64,000 nucleotides of DNA from Pomphorhynchus laevis (taxonomy: Eukaryota; Acanthocephala; Palaeacanthocephala; Echinorhynchida; Pomphorhynchidae): positions 1 through 64,000 of the forward strand of contig WNNJ02001825.1 of NCBI GenBank assembly GCA_012934845.2, written 5' to 3'. How positions within the stretch are numbered: the first letter of the stretch is position 1; each line of letters starts with the position of its first letter. This document shows, piece after piece, positions 22,318 through 34,602 of this stretch. The notes beneath the pieces are model-generated. The model saw nothing but the letters and a program-made list of their open reading frames with translations. It was not told where the DNA came from and ran no database searches. Both the position numbers and the translations under genes were made by a program.

Positions 22318-22519
22318 CCTTCATGACAGAGCTGACGTTTTTCGGTAAATTTTGATTTGCATTGTATCAAGTTTTGAGTAAATCTATTGTTCTTGCGGAA
22401 GGAAGAATTCTCGATATTTAATGAGTCGTCTTGGTTGCTTCAAGTATGTGATGCCTATATCCGTTGAACTAATACAGTCTTTACTTTCATTAAGTGAAAT
22501 AATTGTTTTTCTGCTATAA

Positions 22520-24292
22520 AACATAAAGACGCTATAAGAACACAAAAGATCTTGGTATATCCAACCCAGAATATATCAGTACCTTGTCAGCTATTATTGA
22601 TCATACAAAATATAACTAAATACAACTCTTCAATTGTATAGTACTCTTTCAAACGTCCATGTTCATATAATATATCTGCTGCATTCGGATGTATTGAGTG
22701 TCAATTAAATATAGTGTCAATCAAGTTATAGTTATCTAAAATATTTTATTAATCAATAAATGATTTATTATAAGGTTAATAATAGGTCAACAATAGTCTA
22801 ATTAATTCAATTTTTGATTTAAAAACATACGTTGTTAGTACAAAATATAGTTAATTATGTGTTGATTATATAATACGTGAATTGCATATGATTATGTGAA
22901 TTATGTATCTAATCTCTTATATTAATTATAAGTACAATTATAATATATTTATTATTACATTACCGTTAGATGCGATATTACCATAATAGGTCAATAATAA
23001 GTTAATTAATAATTACTATACTCGATTAATTAATAATTAATAATTAATTATCTAATTTATTGATAATCAATAGTTGATGTATTATTAAGTCAATAATTTG
23101 TCAACAATAGATTAATTAATGAAATTTTTGGATTAAAAAGGATACGTTGTTTTCAGTCATTGCAAAATATAGTTTATTATATATATGTCTATATTGATAT
23201 ATAGGTTAACAGTAGATTAATTAATCCAATTTTAATATATACGTTTTTTCACTCAGTATAAAATCTAGTTCCAATTTATGTATCTAAAAATTATCAAATA
23301 ATTATTTATTTAATTATTAGTCACTGAATAATTACCTTTTATTTTATTGAGTTTATATTGTTGGTGACAAGATGATTTATTTCATATAATCAATTATTAG
23401 ACAATATGTATTTGTGGCTTATTGTCGGTATATTAAGTTTAGTGACGCTAGAAATAATGTTTTATTAAACATTATATGATCAATGTTTAAGTAATATGTG
23501 ATAAACTTTGCACTTTAATTTACTGTGAATAGTTATAAATTTTTGCATCTTCTGACATGATATTGACTTACTGATACATAAAGACTTCCGTGTCTAACTA
23601 ATTTACTAGTACTTTATAATTGCTAACAAAAATAATATTCTTTAACTCTTTACAATAAACGCAACCTGTATTTGTTCTAACAAGTAAATTTACTTTTACT
23701 AATAGCATCCATTGATTGTCGTTTATTGTATAAATAGCTTACTTTTGGACTATATATGTCGTATGTATATAAACAACATATAAATTTAGTAATAGCTAAA
23801 AGATTCACATAGAGAGAGCAGCTATAAAAAGATGTGTAGAAGTATCTTGTTTGTACTATATTGCATTAGTTGATTTACCGATCTTTTTTAAGTTTAATGC
23901 CTCTATTTAAGTAACTTTGTTTTCTTCTAACGCTCTAATTTGTTTAAAAAAGAAGAAGATTCCCTATCCACGGCTGTTTTATATCACATTTATATGGAAA
24001 AGGTAGCAGTTGATCATCGATAATCATAATATCGGTTAGCAGTTGTTCAGCTACATAGTTGATATATTTATTTATATTTTTATATTTATTTTCGTTTTTA
24101 TATTTATTTTCGTTTTTATATTTATTTTCGTTTACTTCTTCGTATTCGTTATATTTATTGATATATTTATTTCTGCATTTTAAGAATTAATTTTGTATTG
24201 TAAATATATGTTAGTCAACAGTTAGTAATTTGCTATTAATGTGTTTATTTGATCGACCAGCAGTTGGTCCTATACCCAAATACGTAGAAATC
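22520..24292. other. AT-rich spacer with short internal repeats
   Basis: No gene recognised. Words such as AGGTCAACAATAGTCTAATTAA recur in diverged form near 22786, 22990, 23098 and 23200. A TTTATATTTATTTTCG run is repeated three times at about 24080-24130. Confidence 0.5.
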
Positions 24293-24510
24293 AAACCAGC
24301 TAACTGAGTCTACGTATTTAATATAATTATTAAAAAACATAATAATGCTAAATCAAAATTTAATAATTAAAAAATAAAATAAATAATTGTTTTTAGATTT
24401 TCTATAATTTAAATCAAGTTAAAATAAAAAATTGAAATTTAAAAAGTCATTTTTATGAATTGACTAATAAATAACAGACGTTGTATCATAATAAGAATTA
24501 GAGGTCATCA
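24293..24510 (-). repeat. family B repeat copy
   Basis: Reverse-orientation copy, from CAGCTAACTGAGTCTACGTA to AATTAGAGGTCATCA. Confidence 0.75.
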
Positions 24511-25538
24511 ATATTAAACTCTAGTAGACAACGTTAAGTTAATTAATCAAAGCAATTCTAATCATAATTCATTGAAACTGTATTTGTAAATATTGAACTT
24601 TTAATATTAAACTGACGCATTAGTACATCATACTACAGTAATAATGTTATTGAGAAAGGACCATCCCCAAAAGCTTTCTTGATCTACTATCTTGTAGCGT
24701 TTCATAACCGCTACTTATCCGCTTATATTCACTTTGTTAATGTTTGCTATATTACAACTTAAGAAATTAAAAAGGATGTTAAAACCCATGTGTAGTTTAA
24801 ATCATATTATTAAAATTACTTTTATACATACGAGAATCAAGAAAGAATAATGTGATATTTTATTTTGATTTTTAACCACCGAACTCTGTAATTCATTATC
24901 ATTTAGTTGTCATTAAAATTAAGAAACAAAGCCTTTGTGAGATTAATTTTCTTTTTTAAACTCATATTTTTGATGAAAACTCATATTTTTAAGTTTTTCA
25001 ATTTTTAATTTAAATTCAATTTTTCAATTTTTAATTTTAATTCAATTTTTTTTACTTCTATCGACATTCTCAAGAATTAAATGACAACAATTTATATAAA
25101 TGAGTTTATTTGAGTTAATGAATAAAACGAGACATTAAATTTGGACATTCTTGATTATATCATACGGTAATTAAAATTTGAATTGCATGAATGAAAATTT
25201 ATGCTTATCACTTACTCATTTCAAGCGGCAAAATGCCAATTTACTTGTAATTTAAATAAATCCACAGCATTTGATGTAACGTAATATTTAAATTGTTACT
25301 TAAATAACAATATAAATGTTACATAAATTTAATCATTTACAATTTTTGAAATGTTACCTGTAAATCTATTTTTGACTAATATATCCCTGATTCGTGTCAT
25401 GCCATAAATTTTAATTGATGGTACGAATTATTGATGATTTATATTAATAATATTATAATATTAATGATTTATTAATTATTATATAATAATGATATATAAT
25501 ACTATTATAATATAATTATTATGTTAATAATTATATAA
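24511..25538. other. AT-rich spacer
   Basis: No gene or repeat copy supported. A short TTTTTCAATTTTTAATTT duplication lies near 24990-25050. Confidence 0.5.
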
Positions 25539-26425
25539 GTATATTATAACGTTTAATGAAATTATCAGAACGCTAATTAAGATGTCATCAATTAAAATCG
25601 ATTATTAATAATTCAATAAATTAATAAGAAAGAATTTTAATATAACTTTTTTTAATTTACACGAACAGGAAAGTATAAACCTGCATGCTTTTTTACAACC
25701 TTTGTCGGGAAACTTAAACCTTAATGCGCCTTCCACATTTGTTAGCCGAATTTCGAGATTCGGCTAACAAGTTTCACGAGTATATTATAACGTTTAATGA
25801 AATTATCAGAACGCTAATTAAGATGTCATCAATTAAAATCGATTATTAATAATTCAATAAATTAATAAGAAAGAATTTTAATATAACTTTTTTTAATTTA
25901 CACGAACAGGAAAGTATAAACCTGCATGCTTTTTTACAACCTTCGTCGGGAAACTTAAACCTTAATGCGCCTTCCACATTTGTTAGCCGAATTTCGAGAT
26001 TCGGCTAACAAGTTTCACGAGTATATTATAACGTTTAATGAAATTATCAGAACGCTAATTAAGATGTCATCAATTAACATCGATTATTAATAATTCAATA
26101 AATTAATAAGAAAGAATTTTAATATAACTTTTTTTAATTTACACGAACAGGAAGGTATAAACCTGCATGCTTTTTTACAACCTTCGTCGGGAAACTTAAA
26201 CCTTAATGCGCCTTCCACATTTGTTAGCCGAATTTCGAGATTCGGCTAACAAGTTTCACGACGAAGGTTGTAAAAAAAGTATGCAGGTTTATACTTTCCT
26301 GTTCAAGTTAATAAAAAAAATTGCATTGAGATTCTTTCTTATTAATTTATTGAATTATAAAAAATCAATTTTAATTGATGATATCTTAATTAACGGTCTG
26401 ATAATTTAATTTAACGTTATAAAAT
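25539..26425. repeat. 241-bp tandem repeat ending in an inverted arm
   Basis: Three nearly identical units start with GTATATTATAACGTTTAATG at 25539, 25780 and 26021. Each ends in the palindrome GTTAGCCGAATTTCGAG/ATTCGGCTAAC. The third is followed by a reverse-complement arm (26262-26425) running from ACGAAGGTTGTAAAAA to AACGTTATA. The array is therefore a foldback element whose left half was amplified. A further fragment of the arm lies at 31204-31300. Confidence 0.88.
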
Positions 26426-26586
26426 TACTGGCATTCTTTATGAAAACTTCCCGAAATCATTACTTTCCAAAGTCATTGGTAATTCAATGAGTTCATTAAA
26501 GTTTCGATAATATCAACCGATTAGCTTGAACTTAATATTGGTGTAGGAAGAAACACCCGTAAGTTACTTTAATCTAATAAATCCAA

Positions 26587-26960
26587 TTAGCTAACTTAGT
26601 CTACGTAGTTAATATAATTATAAAATACACAAAACATAATAATGATAAATCAAAATTTAATAATTAAATAATAAAATTAATAATTGTTTTAAGATTTTCT
26701 ATAATTTTAATCAAGTTTAAACAAAAAATTGAAATCTAAAATAAAAGTCATTTTTATGAATTGACTAATAAATAACAGACGTTGTATCAGAATAAAGATT
26801 AGAGGTCATTAGGAGGAACTGGTATGCTATCAGATTTAGGACCCTAATTCCTCTATCCAACATAGCAGCGTGGCCAAATACGTGTTAAGGACGTATTTCC
26901 TCTCATAAAATTTGATTATATAGTATCTTATTCTAATACAAAATGTATTAATTATTATTT
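26587..26960 (-). repeat. family B repeat copy with inner segment
   Basis: From AGCTAACTTAGTCTACGTAG to GAGGTCATTAGGAGGAACT, then the inner segment CAACATAGCAGCGTGGCC and ACGTATTTCCTCTCAT, which is also seen at 1551 and 30870. Confidence 0.75.
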
Positions 26961-29900
26961 ATCCATAAAAATTTGCCACTTAAGAGTTTAAATTTATTTT
27001 TAATATTATTGTGTTGATTTATATATTTTACTATTTTCTGTTTGATGGTATTTTATAGTAACTTATAAGGAATTTAAGCTTTATAACGCTCCATACACAC
27101 ATATCTACTATCAGAATTTTGAAAGTCTAAATTTTATTAGTTGAGACCGCCTGTATTTGAAATCTTAATATTTATCAAAATTCATTAAAAGATTGATCAT
27201 TTTATTACAGAGTAATAAAATTCTTAATTATTTAAAATCTAATCACATTTGCTTACTTGTTCTAAAATACACAAAGTTTTTAAAATATGTTGTTGGTAAG
27301 TAATGTATATTGAAAAGTACGATTATCCTATTATATTGATTGGGTATATACACATAAAGGTGTTTGTTATAAAGCATATTCTGTTTTAGAAAAGCTTTTA
27401 ATTAGCTTTTCAAAATGTTAATGCATGATGTAGTTTTTCACAACTCAAGTCGTTAGACTTAACGCTTTAAATTTGTAAGACGTTTTCGTTGCAGTTATAC
27501 CTTGAACTTTTCGATAAACACCTGTATTGACGGTGACCTTTATATTTTATTGAGAAATCATTTACTCTATCACCAAAAGTTCTTATAACAACCTTAGCTT
27601 TGTATATCTGTGTTATATTACAATTTTTCCTTCACAGCTTTCTGCCTATTGATAATATTTCGCAAGTAAATGCAATAGAACCGACATTGTTTTTAAACAA
27701 CTATACAACAAGCAGACACCTAAAACTTAATTAAATGAATTAATTGTTACATAAAACGTTCTTTGTACTGTACAATCGTATCTACTGGCGGACTAATACA
27801 CAATTTTATAATGTCATTTACAAAATCACAAAAATAAATGTAAAAATTTTCAAGTTCAGTGCAACGATCATTTTTAGAAATGCAATGAAATGTTTGAAAA
27901 GTAAGCGTTGAAGTATTTGTTCGTATTTTTTAATCTACAGTTATAAAGTCTTAATTTCATAATTTAAATAATTTAAATGAATCGATATTGATAAATGGCA
28001 AAGAGACAAACTTTATTTTATCCAATTTTAAGTCTTCAAGTTTTTATAATTATATATTTTATAACATATCCAATTTTAAGTCTTCAAGTTTTTATAAATT
28101 ACTTTTGCAATTTTATTCATTCTTTACAATAGAATGCAATATAATGTTATTATTTTGATATATCATTTCAAAAATTATTTCCATGTAATTAAATTATATG
28201 TATTTCTGATTATAAAACATTATAATTAATTTAATTGTATTTACTTATAATTATCATAAATTATAATTAGTTTAATTATATTAATTTATAATTTAGGTAC
28301 TTAAATGCTAACACTGTATTCTAATTACTTGCTTTGAAAATAAATGGGTAATTAACAAAGTTAATAAAAAATAATTTATATTTGCAAATAAATCAAAATT
28401 AAAATCTCTTTTATTTTACAACTACGAAGATTAATTTGTGAATTAATACAAAAATTAATTTGTCCTTTATGATGGTTGACGAAGTTTACCGTGGATTTGA
28501 ACCTCAATTATTAAAGTCTTTTTAAATATGAGCATATGTCGTTACATATATTATAATATCATAATATATTGTTGTCACTTAAGTTTATTGTTTCGAGTTC
28601 TTAAAGTAGAATTGTAGTTTCTATTACTATGCATATCAATGCAAGATATTAATTATTTTTGATGTTTACTAATGTCGGAAATCAATTGCAGAGATTTAAA
28701 TTTTTTGGCTAAATGCTGACAATTAGTAGATTTAATAATTGAAATTGCATAAAATCAATTGTTGAACTAAGGTGATTTTACTTTACCAGATGAACAACCG
28801 CTAATTAGATGTAATTTCTTGTGATATTTTTAATCGATAATTAAATACTTTAGATAGAAAATGCTCATTTTGAATCTTGCAAACTACAACGTACAAACTA
28901 CAGGCACAATTAATTTCTAATACTGAAGATCTATCATTAAAGCATGTAACTCATGTAATTATAATTTTTAATTTTTGCTTGTTTTAAAGCGTCCATTTTC
29001 GATACACACTTTGAGTTGTAGATATTTGCAATTTAAAATTTGAAAATATTGAGATTGCTGTTCCTCACGTTTAAGAATGTAGAAGACGACAAATTAGAAT
29101 TACTTAGAATTCTATGTATTAATCTTTTTGACAACAATAAATTATCTTATAAATTGAATAAAATAAAAATAATAAAATATAAAATATATTATATTTAATA
29201 AAATATTATAAAATTTAAAATATTAAAAATATTAAATATTTAATTAAATTCACTTATTTAATGTAAAGCATTAAAAGTTTGATTAATAAAATTTTGATTT
29301 TATAAAATTTATTAATAAAATTTTGCTAAGATAAACGGTCTGGAACATTACCGATTGACGTGGCTTTTAGATTTCAAAATTTCTTTTTTTGTTAAACACT
29401 GCAAAAATGCCGTGTTAAACAAATGCTGAGAAAAAATACATAAAAATTCAAAATTTAAGTTCTAAGTTTCGCAAGTTACGTTACTTGCATTAAATTTTAA
29501 TGCAAGTAACGCTGTAGATCACCGTTTTGTTCGCAACTATAAGATTTACGACCACGATTGAATCTGTTGTATAACAACAGTTTTGTTGACATCGATCCCG
29601 ATACTCTCTATGTAATTTATAATTTTTGTACCTCAACTAATTAATTAGTACTTTCTTATAGCAAATTGCTGCATTTAGTTTGATCTCGTTATAATATATC
29701 TATCAAAGCAATAATATAGAAAATATATTCACTTCATAGTACCAAGTCTTGGAAAGATACTTAAAATCCAGTGTTTCAGTTCAGATTTTTTTGTGCTAGC
29801 CAAAAATCAGCTTTAGTCAAGTAATCAGAAACAATTTTCCATACGAATTATGACTCGGAAAGCATTTAAACCTTTATTTATTTATCGTTTATTATTTATT

Positions 29901-30229
29901 TTCATCAACAACGAATACAATCATTAACCCATTGTATTTTATCGACTTACAAAACTCAAAGCTATGCTTTTGGATCATGCCGAAGTTTCACAGAACCGCA
30001 ATTGACCATATAATAAGCTTATTTGTTTCATTAAACCAGTTTATTTTTGACCAGATAATAAGCCAGCGCTAATTAATCTTTTTGTTTTCTAATATCTATA
30101 ACGCATTTTATATACAAAAATTGCGTTTATCTAACAAAAATTAAATAATATATATCATTTATATTTATATTGATTTAATAATTTATATTATTAAATAATA
30201 TATATCTTTATAACGCATATCTAACAAAA
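26961..30229. other. AT-rich spacer, no gene seen
   Basis: More than 3 kb with dense stops on both strands. Short duplications include CCAATTTTAAGTCTTCAAGTTTTTATAA at 28022 and 28070. A hairpin GTTACTTGCATTAAA-T-TTTAATGCAAGTAAC lies at 29480-29510. No exon that I can support. Confidence 0.5.
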
Positions 30230-30960
30230 ATTAAACCATCAAGTAAATATAAATACATGGATAAAATTAAATTAATAGAAGCCTTTAATATCTAAAAAAT
30301 TTAAAATTATTTAAAAGTAAGGACATCTATATTTAGACAAATGAAATGTATTCCAATGGTAGTTAATAGTAACTAAATTATAGCTGACTTATTTTAAAAC
30401 TTTATAGAATATGAATTTGCTAAAATGAATTAAAAAATAAATTAAAATTAAGTAAAGATATAAAATATATATATTCGATACATTGATAATATATGCGTAT
30501 TTTACTCTAATAATTTTTATTTAATGAGTGAACAAATTTATCCAGAAAGCCTTATTCTTAACAAAACCAATATTAATGATAAAGAAGGTATATATTTAGA
30601 TATGAACATTAAATTAACATCAATTAAAATTACTTTTAATTTATATCGAAAAGATTACATCTTTAAATTTACAAGAAACATATTTTTGCATAAGCATTCA
30701 TGCATACCATTATGATAAATGGAGAATATTACAAAAAATCAAATGGAGAATCAAACAGTTAAATATATAAATAATCCTAATATTATTAAAAATAAATTTC
30801 AACTCTTAAACGTAAAATATTTATGGATAATAAATAATAAAATGTGTATTAGAATAAGAAACTCGGTTATCAAATTTCATCAGAGGAAATACGTCATTAC
30901 CATGTATTTGGCCCACTGCTATGTTGTGTAAGGAATGTTGAACGAAGCCTGATAACATAG
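30230..30960 (+). mobile_element. Penelope-like reverse transcriptase remnant
   Basis: Diverged copy of the element at 51535-52070. Both contain the run ATGGATAAAATT.AATTAATAGAA, the stretch encoding an YIDN/YIDD-type catalytic box, and the peptide EQIYPESLILNKTNINDKEG, which is a thumb-region block typical of Penelope-like reverse transcriptases. This copy is broken. It continues into GAGGAAATACGTCATTACCA and the start of a family B unit. Confidence 0.6.
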
Positions 30961-30961
30961 C

Positions 30962-31045
30962 AGTTCCTCCTTATGACCTATAATTCTGATACATCGTCTT
31001 TTATTTATAAGTCAATTTAACTTTTATTTCAAATTTTTTACTTTT
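30962..31045 (+). repeat. partial family B repeat
   Basis: GTTCCTCCTTATGACCTATA then TGATACATCGTCTTTTATTT, truncated after about 80 bases and joined directly to the Penelope-like remnant. Confidence 0.6.
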
Positions 31046-31584
31046 ATTCTAAATTATTATTTAAAATAATTTGTATTAAACGAGCGTGATACTATTCCGC
31101 GTGAATTATGTTAACAAATTATTTTAACTGGCAATGGAAGGAACGACAGCACACGTGTTGCCCTGCTACGCTCCATCGGGGGTAGGCGTCTGTCATAGGC
31201 GCATCCCGGGTTACGCGCCCCGGCGAAGGTTGTAAAAAAGCATGCAGGTTTATACTCTCCTGCATTTTAATTAAAAAAGTTGTATTAAAATTCTTTTGTG
31301 CTTGATTTTACGTCACCAAGAGTTAAAATTCATATAACCTCTATATGTGGAGTGACGAAAAAAATTTAGCATTTGCGCTGGAGCTTTGCTCGTGCTTTGC
31401 AATTGCTGTATCCAAGCATGTCGCTTATCAGCAAACTCAGTTAATTGACGATGGAAGAAACGACAGCACACGTGCTGCCCTGTAACCGGTGGAGGAGCGT
31501 GCGCTTAGTGACTTCCATTCAGAGGTTTACTGTGGAGTTAGTAATTTCGAAGTTGTGTAGCTACAACTATGATATCATAAACAT
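31030..31584. repeat. patchwork of short duplicated segments
   Basis: 31030-31125 (TTATTCTAAATTATTATTTA ... ATTCCGCGTGAATTATGTTA) recurs at 31910-31985. 31135-31165 (GGAACGACAGCACACGTG) recurs at 31450-31482. 31204-31300 is a fragment of the 241-bp foldback arm. A GC-rich spot (GCGCATCCCGGGTTACGCGC) lies at about 31178-31200. No gene is supported; the 62-codon frame at 31445 crosses repeat joints. Confidence 0.55.
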
Positions 31585-31828
31585 CCAGATGACCTCTAAT
31601 CATTATTCTTATACAACGTCTATTATTTATTAGTCAATTCATAAAAATCGAATTTTATTTTAAATTTTAATTTTAAATTTTAACTTAATGTAAGTTATAT
31701 GAAATCTTATATAAAATTATTAAATTATTTATAATTATTAAATTGTATTATTTAATATTAAATTTTTATTTATCATTATATTTAATTTATAAATTATTTA
31801 ATATACGCCTACTTAGTTACCTTATTTA
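31585..31828 (+). repeat. family B repeat copy
   Basis: From CCAGATGACCTCTAATCATT to ATACGCCTACTTAGTTACC, diverged from the consensus. Confidence 0.65.
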
Positions 31829-32139
31829 TGAAATTAGGCCACAAAAGCAAATAGTGACTCCTGGCATCGTACTCATGGAATGTATTACTTTATTTTTTTA
31901 ACTTTTATTCTAAATTATTATTTAAAATAATTTATTTCAAACGAGGGTGGTACCATTCCGCGTGAATTATGTTAACAATCTTTTAAGCCAGACGCGAAAG
32001 ATGACCTAACAGATTGTTAATATAATAATTTATTATTTTAAATAATAAATTTATTATTATTTAATATACTCAAATGATACCATTCCGCGTGAATTTCTTG
32101 TAATACATATAAGCCCGACGCGAAAGAATGACAACAGCC

Positions 32140-32165
32140 GTTTCGTCATCACAATGACTTATCAG
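32140..32165 (-). ncRNA. hammerhead-like core, array unit 1
   Basis: Minus strand: CTGATAA, GTCAT-TGTG-ATGAC, GAAAC. Stem II is perfectly paired with a tight loop. The following bases close a short stem III (AC/GT) before a GUC triplet. One departure from CUGANGA (A for G). Stem I pairing next to the core is poor. Confidence 0.55.
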
Positions 32166-32454
32166 TGCCAGATCCCTCCCGCTACTAGATGCAGATGAGG
32201 ACTAGCAGACGGCAATCAACGAATGAATCATGTGAATGATGTGCTAGAAAATTTCTAGTAACATCATCATAGAGTGCTAAACCAGCACTTCATCAGTTTC
32301 ACCAAATAGGATCATTAGCTAAATAGCACTAGCAAATCCCAGCGCAAGGTATCTATATATCGGCTTACTTCTATATGAATTTACTCAAATGATACCATTC
32401 CGCGTGAATTTCTTGTAATACATATAAGCCCGACGCGAAAGAATGACAACAGCC

Positions 32455-32480
32455 GTTTCGTCATCACAATGACTTATCAG
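32455..32480 (-). ncRNA. hammerhead-like core, array unit 2
   Basis: Same sequence as in unit 1, 315 bases on. Confidence 0.55.
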
Positions 32481-32769
32481 TGCCAGATCCCTCCCGCTAC
32501 TAGATGCAGATGAGGACTAGCAGACGGCAATCAACGAATGAATCATGTGAATGATGTGCTAGAAAATTTCTAGTAACATCATCATAGAGTGCTAAACCAG
32601 CACTTCATCAGTTTCACCAAATAGGATCATTAGCTAAATAGCACTAGCAAATCCCAGCGCAAGGTATCTATATATCGGCTTACTTCTATATGAATTTACT
32701 CAAATGATACCATTCCGCGTGAATTTCTTGTAATACATATAAGCCCGACGCGAAAGAATGACAACAGCC

Positions 32770-32795
32770 GTTTCGTCATCACAATGACTTATCAG
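32770..32795 (-). ncRNA. hammerhead-like core, array unit 3
   Basis: Same sequence as in unit 1, 630 bases on. Confidence 0.55.
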
Positions 32796-33084
32796 TGCCA
32801 GATCCCTCCCGCTACTAGATGCAGATGAGGACTAGCAGACGGCAATCAACGAATGAATCATGTGAATGATGTGCTAGAAAATTTCTAGTAACATCATCAT
32901 AGAGTGCTAAACCAGCACTTCATCAGTTTCACCAAATAGGATCATTAGCTAAATAGCACTAGCAAATCCCAGCGCAAGGTATCTATATATCGGCTTACTT
33001 CTATATGAATTTACTCAAATGATACCATTCCGCGTGAATTTCTTGTAATACATATAAGCCCGACGTGAAAGAATGACGACAGCC

Positions 33085-33110
33085 GTTTCGTAATCACAAT
33101 GGTTTATCAG
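33085..33110 (-). ncRNA. hammerhead-like core, array unit 4 (diverged)
   Basis: Diverged copy on the minus strand: CTGATAA, ACCAT-TGTG-ATTAC, GAAAC, with weakened stem II. Confidence 0.4.
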
Positions 33111-33188
33111 TGCTAGATCCCTCCCCCTAGTAGATGCAGAATAGGTCTGCTAGTCCTCCTCTGCATCCAGTGTAGGAAAGATCTGTCG

Positions 33189-33214
33189 ATGATGAGTCAT
33201 TGTGATGACGAAAC
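33189..33214 (+). ncRNA. hammerhead-like core, terminal inverted arm
   Basis: Plus strand: ATGATGA, GTCAT-TGTG-ATGAC, GAAAC, then ACG-GTAGT-CGT as a three-pair stem III before a GUC triplet. It has the consensus GA where the minus-strand units have AA, but A replaces the first C. Confidence 0.55.
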
Positions 33215-33769
33215 GGTAGTCGTCATTCTATCGCGTTGGGTTTGTATGTATTATTAAATAATAAATAATAAATAATTTAATATAAGATATATAAAATATA
33301 TTTTAATAATTTTAAATAACTTATATCAAGTTAAAATATAAAGTGCTGAAATTTTAAATAAAAGTCAATTTTTATTGATTGACTATCAATTTTATCAATT
33401 TTTATCAATTTTTATTTATTGTTGTGTGGTAATTAACAATACGACACAACGATAATAATTCCGTGGCAAGAAAAAAATAAAAAAATTAAACTCAAGAAAA
33501 AAGATAAAACCAATAAAGCACAAGATTTTTCGTTCAACCACTGGTTCGGGTGTCGGATCGTGGAGGTAGTGTACGAACCAAACTACTCTGAACATCGCTA
33601 CTAACTACTCTAAACTGACTGACATTACGGTCATTTGATCGCATACAAATCAATCGCTCTGAAATTATTCTTCATTTTACTTAATTGTTAAATAAATTGC
33701 AAGTAGCTTATCACATAAACACCTATATTTTATATTTTGACAAGTTCATCAAATAATTTGATTCGGAAT

Positions 33770-34310
33770 GATACATTGAATATTTCTTCGATATTTCGTT
33801 CGCTAATTGCGGACATTATCAAGAAGTATCTGAAACAATAAGTTACAATGGATGAAATACAAAATCATTTTGGACATTCAAATTTGGTTCGAGGAACTTT
33901 ATAGCGACAGCCTCCATAACTAATCGGCGTTTTAAGTTAGGATCGGAAATCAACACTGACACATTGTCAAAGTCGATGTCATGAGCAGTTTGGTGATCAT
34001 GGTCTGATAATGCCGACTGCGCTGATGTCGTGAGTGCCTTCTTATGTTCTTTTAATCTTGTTTTTAGCGTACGTCCAGTTTGTCCAATGTATATGCTTAT
34101 ACAATCCCTACACCCAACCTTATAGACTACACCCATCTTATCAAAATTAGTTCTTCCTGGTTTGGTGACTAGTGCATCAAGATTATATGTACATCGGGTA
34201 CCATAAAACATTTTTAATAGTAATCCTGACTGGAAAACGAATCTGCTTATTTTATTAAGAATATTCTCACTTAAACAACCCATTGCGGGAATATAAAAAC
34301 AGTGTTTCAA
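33770..34310 (-). mobile_element. Penelope-like element fragment with GIY-YIG endonuclease
   Basis: A 155-codon minus-strand frame (33843-34310) ends the element. After a linker region (HCFYIPAMGC, LDALVTKPGRTN) comes the GIY-YIG domain MGVVYKVGCRDCISIYIGQT, then GRTLKTRLKEHKKA, then SALSDHDHQTAHDIDFDNV, then RRLVMEAVAIK with the conserved glutamate. This is the integration endonuclease of a Penelope-like element of a different subfamily from that at 6.2 kb. The reverse transcriptase is missing, so it is 5'-truncated. Downstream on the same strand is a hammerhead-like core. Confidence 0.75.
33794..33822 (-). ncRNA. hammerhead-like core in Penelope tail
   Basis: Minus strand: TTGATAA, one base, GTCCGC-AATTA-GCGAAC, GAAA. 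Five of six stem II pairs form. It lies about 20 bases past the endonuclease stop, as in the 6.1-kb copy. Confidence 0.42.
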
Positions 34311-34418
34311 TTTTTGAGGACCAATTAAGTTGGATTGCGCGGAAGTGTGAATGCGTTCTTTTGTTTTCTTAATTATTCTATGTTAGATATCTATTAGTAG
34401 CCTAGAGATGTAACACTT

Positions 34419-34602
34419 AAATTAGAAGAAAGATGGCAAAAACCAACGCAAAATTTATTGAATTGAATATTTAGATGCCTAGCTCGCATCATCTTCAGCA
34501 ATTGTAAGTAGTTGTTGTTAAAGAGTTTAAACTCTCTTTAGGCATCGAAATATTCAATTCAATAAATTTTGCGTTGATTTTTGCCATCTTTCTTCTAATT
34601 TT
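34419..34602. repeat. inverted repeat with hammerhead-like core at its inner edge
   Basis: Arms of about 60 bases (34419-34480 and 34541-34602) are near-perfect reverse complements, running from AAATTAGAAGAAAGATGGC to GAATATTTMGATGCC. The 60-base loop contains AAAGAGTTTAAACTCTCTTT, itself a palindrome. It lies just upstream of the truncated Penelope-like element on its strand and may belong to it. Confidence 0.7.
34470..34498 (-). ncRNA. hammerhead-like core with consensus first box
   Basis: Minus strand: CTGAAGA (full match to CUGANGA), one base, GATGC-GAGCTAG-GCATC (perfect stem II), then TAAA. The opposite arm at 34543-34549 reads GCATCGAAA, so the pre-duplication sequence had GAAA. Confidence 0.5.

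Larger units (their letters stand above)
32068..33252. repeat. 315-bp tandem array ending in a foldback arm; hammerhead-like core in each unit
   Basis: Units begin ACTCAAATGATACCATTCCG at 32068, 32383, 32698 and 33013, exactly 315 bases apart. The first three look identical apart from possible isolated changes. The fourth diverges after about 100 bases and turns into a foldback: the reverse-complement arm runs from CCTCCTCTGCATCC to GCGTTGGGTTTGTATGTA. Each unit carries a hammerhead-like core on the minus strand, and the terminal arm carries one on the plus strand. There is no coding capacity. Tandem, non-coding, hammerhead-bearing units resemble retrozymes, small non-autonomous retroelements that move as circular RNA. 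That assignment is inference. Confidence 0.75.
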
